5,160 nt of DNA, from NCBI GenBank assembly GCA_020847015.1, contig JADLCW010000441.1, positions 1 to 5,160 on the forward strand. The letters run 5' to 3'. Each line of letters opens with the position of its first letter. The first letter of the stretch is position 1. The notes beneath the pieces were generated by a model that had not been told where the DNA came from, ran no database searches, and saw only the letters and a program-made list of their open reading frames with translations. Shown here piece after piece: positions 4,727 through 5,160 of the stretch. A program made the position numbers and the translations under genes. This DNA comes from Thermomicrobiales bacterium. Its GTDB lineage: Bacteria > Chloroflexota > Chloroflexia > Thermomicrobiales > UBA6265.

Positions 4727-5160
4727 GGTCGATGCCTCGCCAGAAATGATTGACCGGGGAGTGTCCCTCTCCGATCGCATAGCTGTTCCGCAGCGCTTCG
4801 GTCAGGAACGCCTTGGCTGCGGCGACCGCCGGCAGCGGAGCCAGCCCGCGCGCGATGTAGGCGGCGATGGCGGCCGAGAAGGTGCAGCCGGTGCCATGGG
4901 TATTGCGCGTCGCGACCCAGTCTGACGGCAGTTCGTGGAATGCCTCGCCGTCGTAGACGAGATCGACCGCGCGCTCGCCTGGCAGATGCCCGCCCTTCAC
5001 CACCACCACGCCGGCCCCCAGACTGGCGATGATGCGCGCCGCCTCTCGCGCCTGCGTCGGAGATTCGACCGGCAACCCGGAGAGCACGGCGGCCTCCGGC
5101 GCGTTCGGGGTGACCACGGTCGCCAGCGGCAGCAACAATCGCTTCACGGCCGCCACCGCC
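4719..5160 (-). CDS. thiD: Hydroxymethylpyrimidine/phosphomethylpyrimidine kinase, 3' part only
   Basis: About 146 C-terminal residues of a ribokinase-fold kinase that phosphorylates HMP and then HMP phosphate to the pyrophosphate used by ThiE. The 5' part lies outside the window. The GTG at 5156 is an internal codon, not a start, because the frame continues to the edge with family-like residues. Recognisable motifs are TVVTPNAPEA early in the fragment, VVVVKGGHLPG in the middle, and the THGTGCTFSAAIAAYIARG anion-hole/ATP-binding segment typical of ThiD. The end, GEGHSPVNHF, is also characteristic. A full ThiD is about 260-280 residues, so a little under half is missing. The gene overlaps the likely thiE start by 8 nt. 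No break is seen in the visible part. Confidence 0.92.
   Translation of the reverse strand, partial: AVAAVKRLLLPLATVVTPNAPEAAVLSGLPVESPTQAREAARIIASLGAGVVVVKGGHLPGERAVDLVYDGEAFHELPSDWVATRNTHGTGCTFSAAIAAYIARGLAPLPAVAAAKAFLTEALRNSYAIGEGHSPVNHFWRGIDRG
4735..4738 (-). promoter_or_regulatory. Ribosome binding site that decides the thiE start
   Basis: On the minus strand GAGG stands 8 nt before the GTG at 4726 and lies inside the end of thiD. This supports the GTG over the upstream ATG at 4780. Confidence 0.6.

Noticed and set aside
4727..4780. ATG at 4780 as the start of thiE.
   Set aside because: It would overlap thiD by 62 nt and add a non-conserved N-terminus; the GTG at 4726 has a ribosome binding site and gives the usual family length.
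1..5160. CRISPR arrays, tRNA or rRNA genes, insertion sequences, TPP riboswitch.
   Set aside because: No regularly spaced repeats, cloverleaf sequence, transposase motif or thi-box was seen on either strand. A riboswitch for the thi genes would lie beyond the right edge.

Overview
The window is GC-rich bacterial DNA, roughly two thirds G+C by eye. It has tightly packed genes, ATGA overlaps and ordinary GGAGG-type ribosome binding sites. Phylum cannot be fixed from this sequence. A B-type CuA heme-copper oxidoreductase, a CtaG-family assembly factor, a stand-alone single-domain MGMT/Atl1-type protein and a thiD-thiE pair would fit a high-GC Chloroflexota such as a Thermomicrobia relative. That is an inference from gene style only.

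Layout. (1) 219-2982, plus strand: a three-gene respiratory cluster. It encodes a CuA-bearing subunit II, a heme-copper subunit I and a CtaG-type membrane assembly protein. The first two are 26 nt apart and the last two share an ATGA stop/start. (2) 2983-3326: an intergenic stretch with no intact gene. It carries a decayed second copy of the start of the methyltransferase-like gene found further down. (3) 3327-3584: a small CsbD-family protein followed by a strong hairpin. (4) 3701-4048: an intact MGMT/Atl1-family DNA-repair protein with a PCHR active site and probably a leaderless mRNA. (5) 4076-5160, minus strand, convergent with the preceding genes: thiE, and the 3' part of thiD, which runs off the window. 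Both belong to thiamine phosphate synthesis.

The most notable point is in subunit I. It keeps all six metal-ligand histidines of a ba3-type (B-family) oxygen reductase. However, the active-site tyrosine that should lie four residues after the first CuB histidine is an asparagine, and no cbb3-style replacement tyrosine is visible before the HH pair. Several residues of the ba3 proton pathway also appear to be changed. This points to an enzyme that may not be a normal O2 reductase, possibly one of the B-family-derived nitric oxide reductases that use CuA subunits. The second notable point is a recent partial duplication: two copies of an MGMT-like segment, about 93% identical where they align, flank the CsbD gene. 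The upstream copy has lost its start codon, suffered a deletion between 6-bp repeats, and frameshifted.
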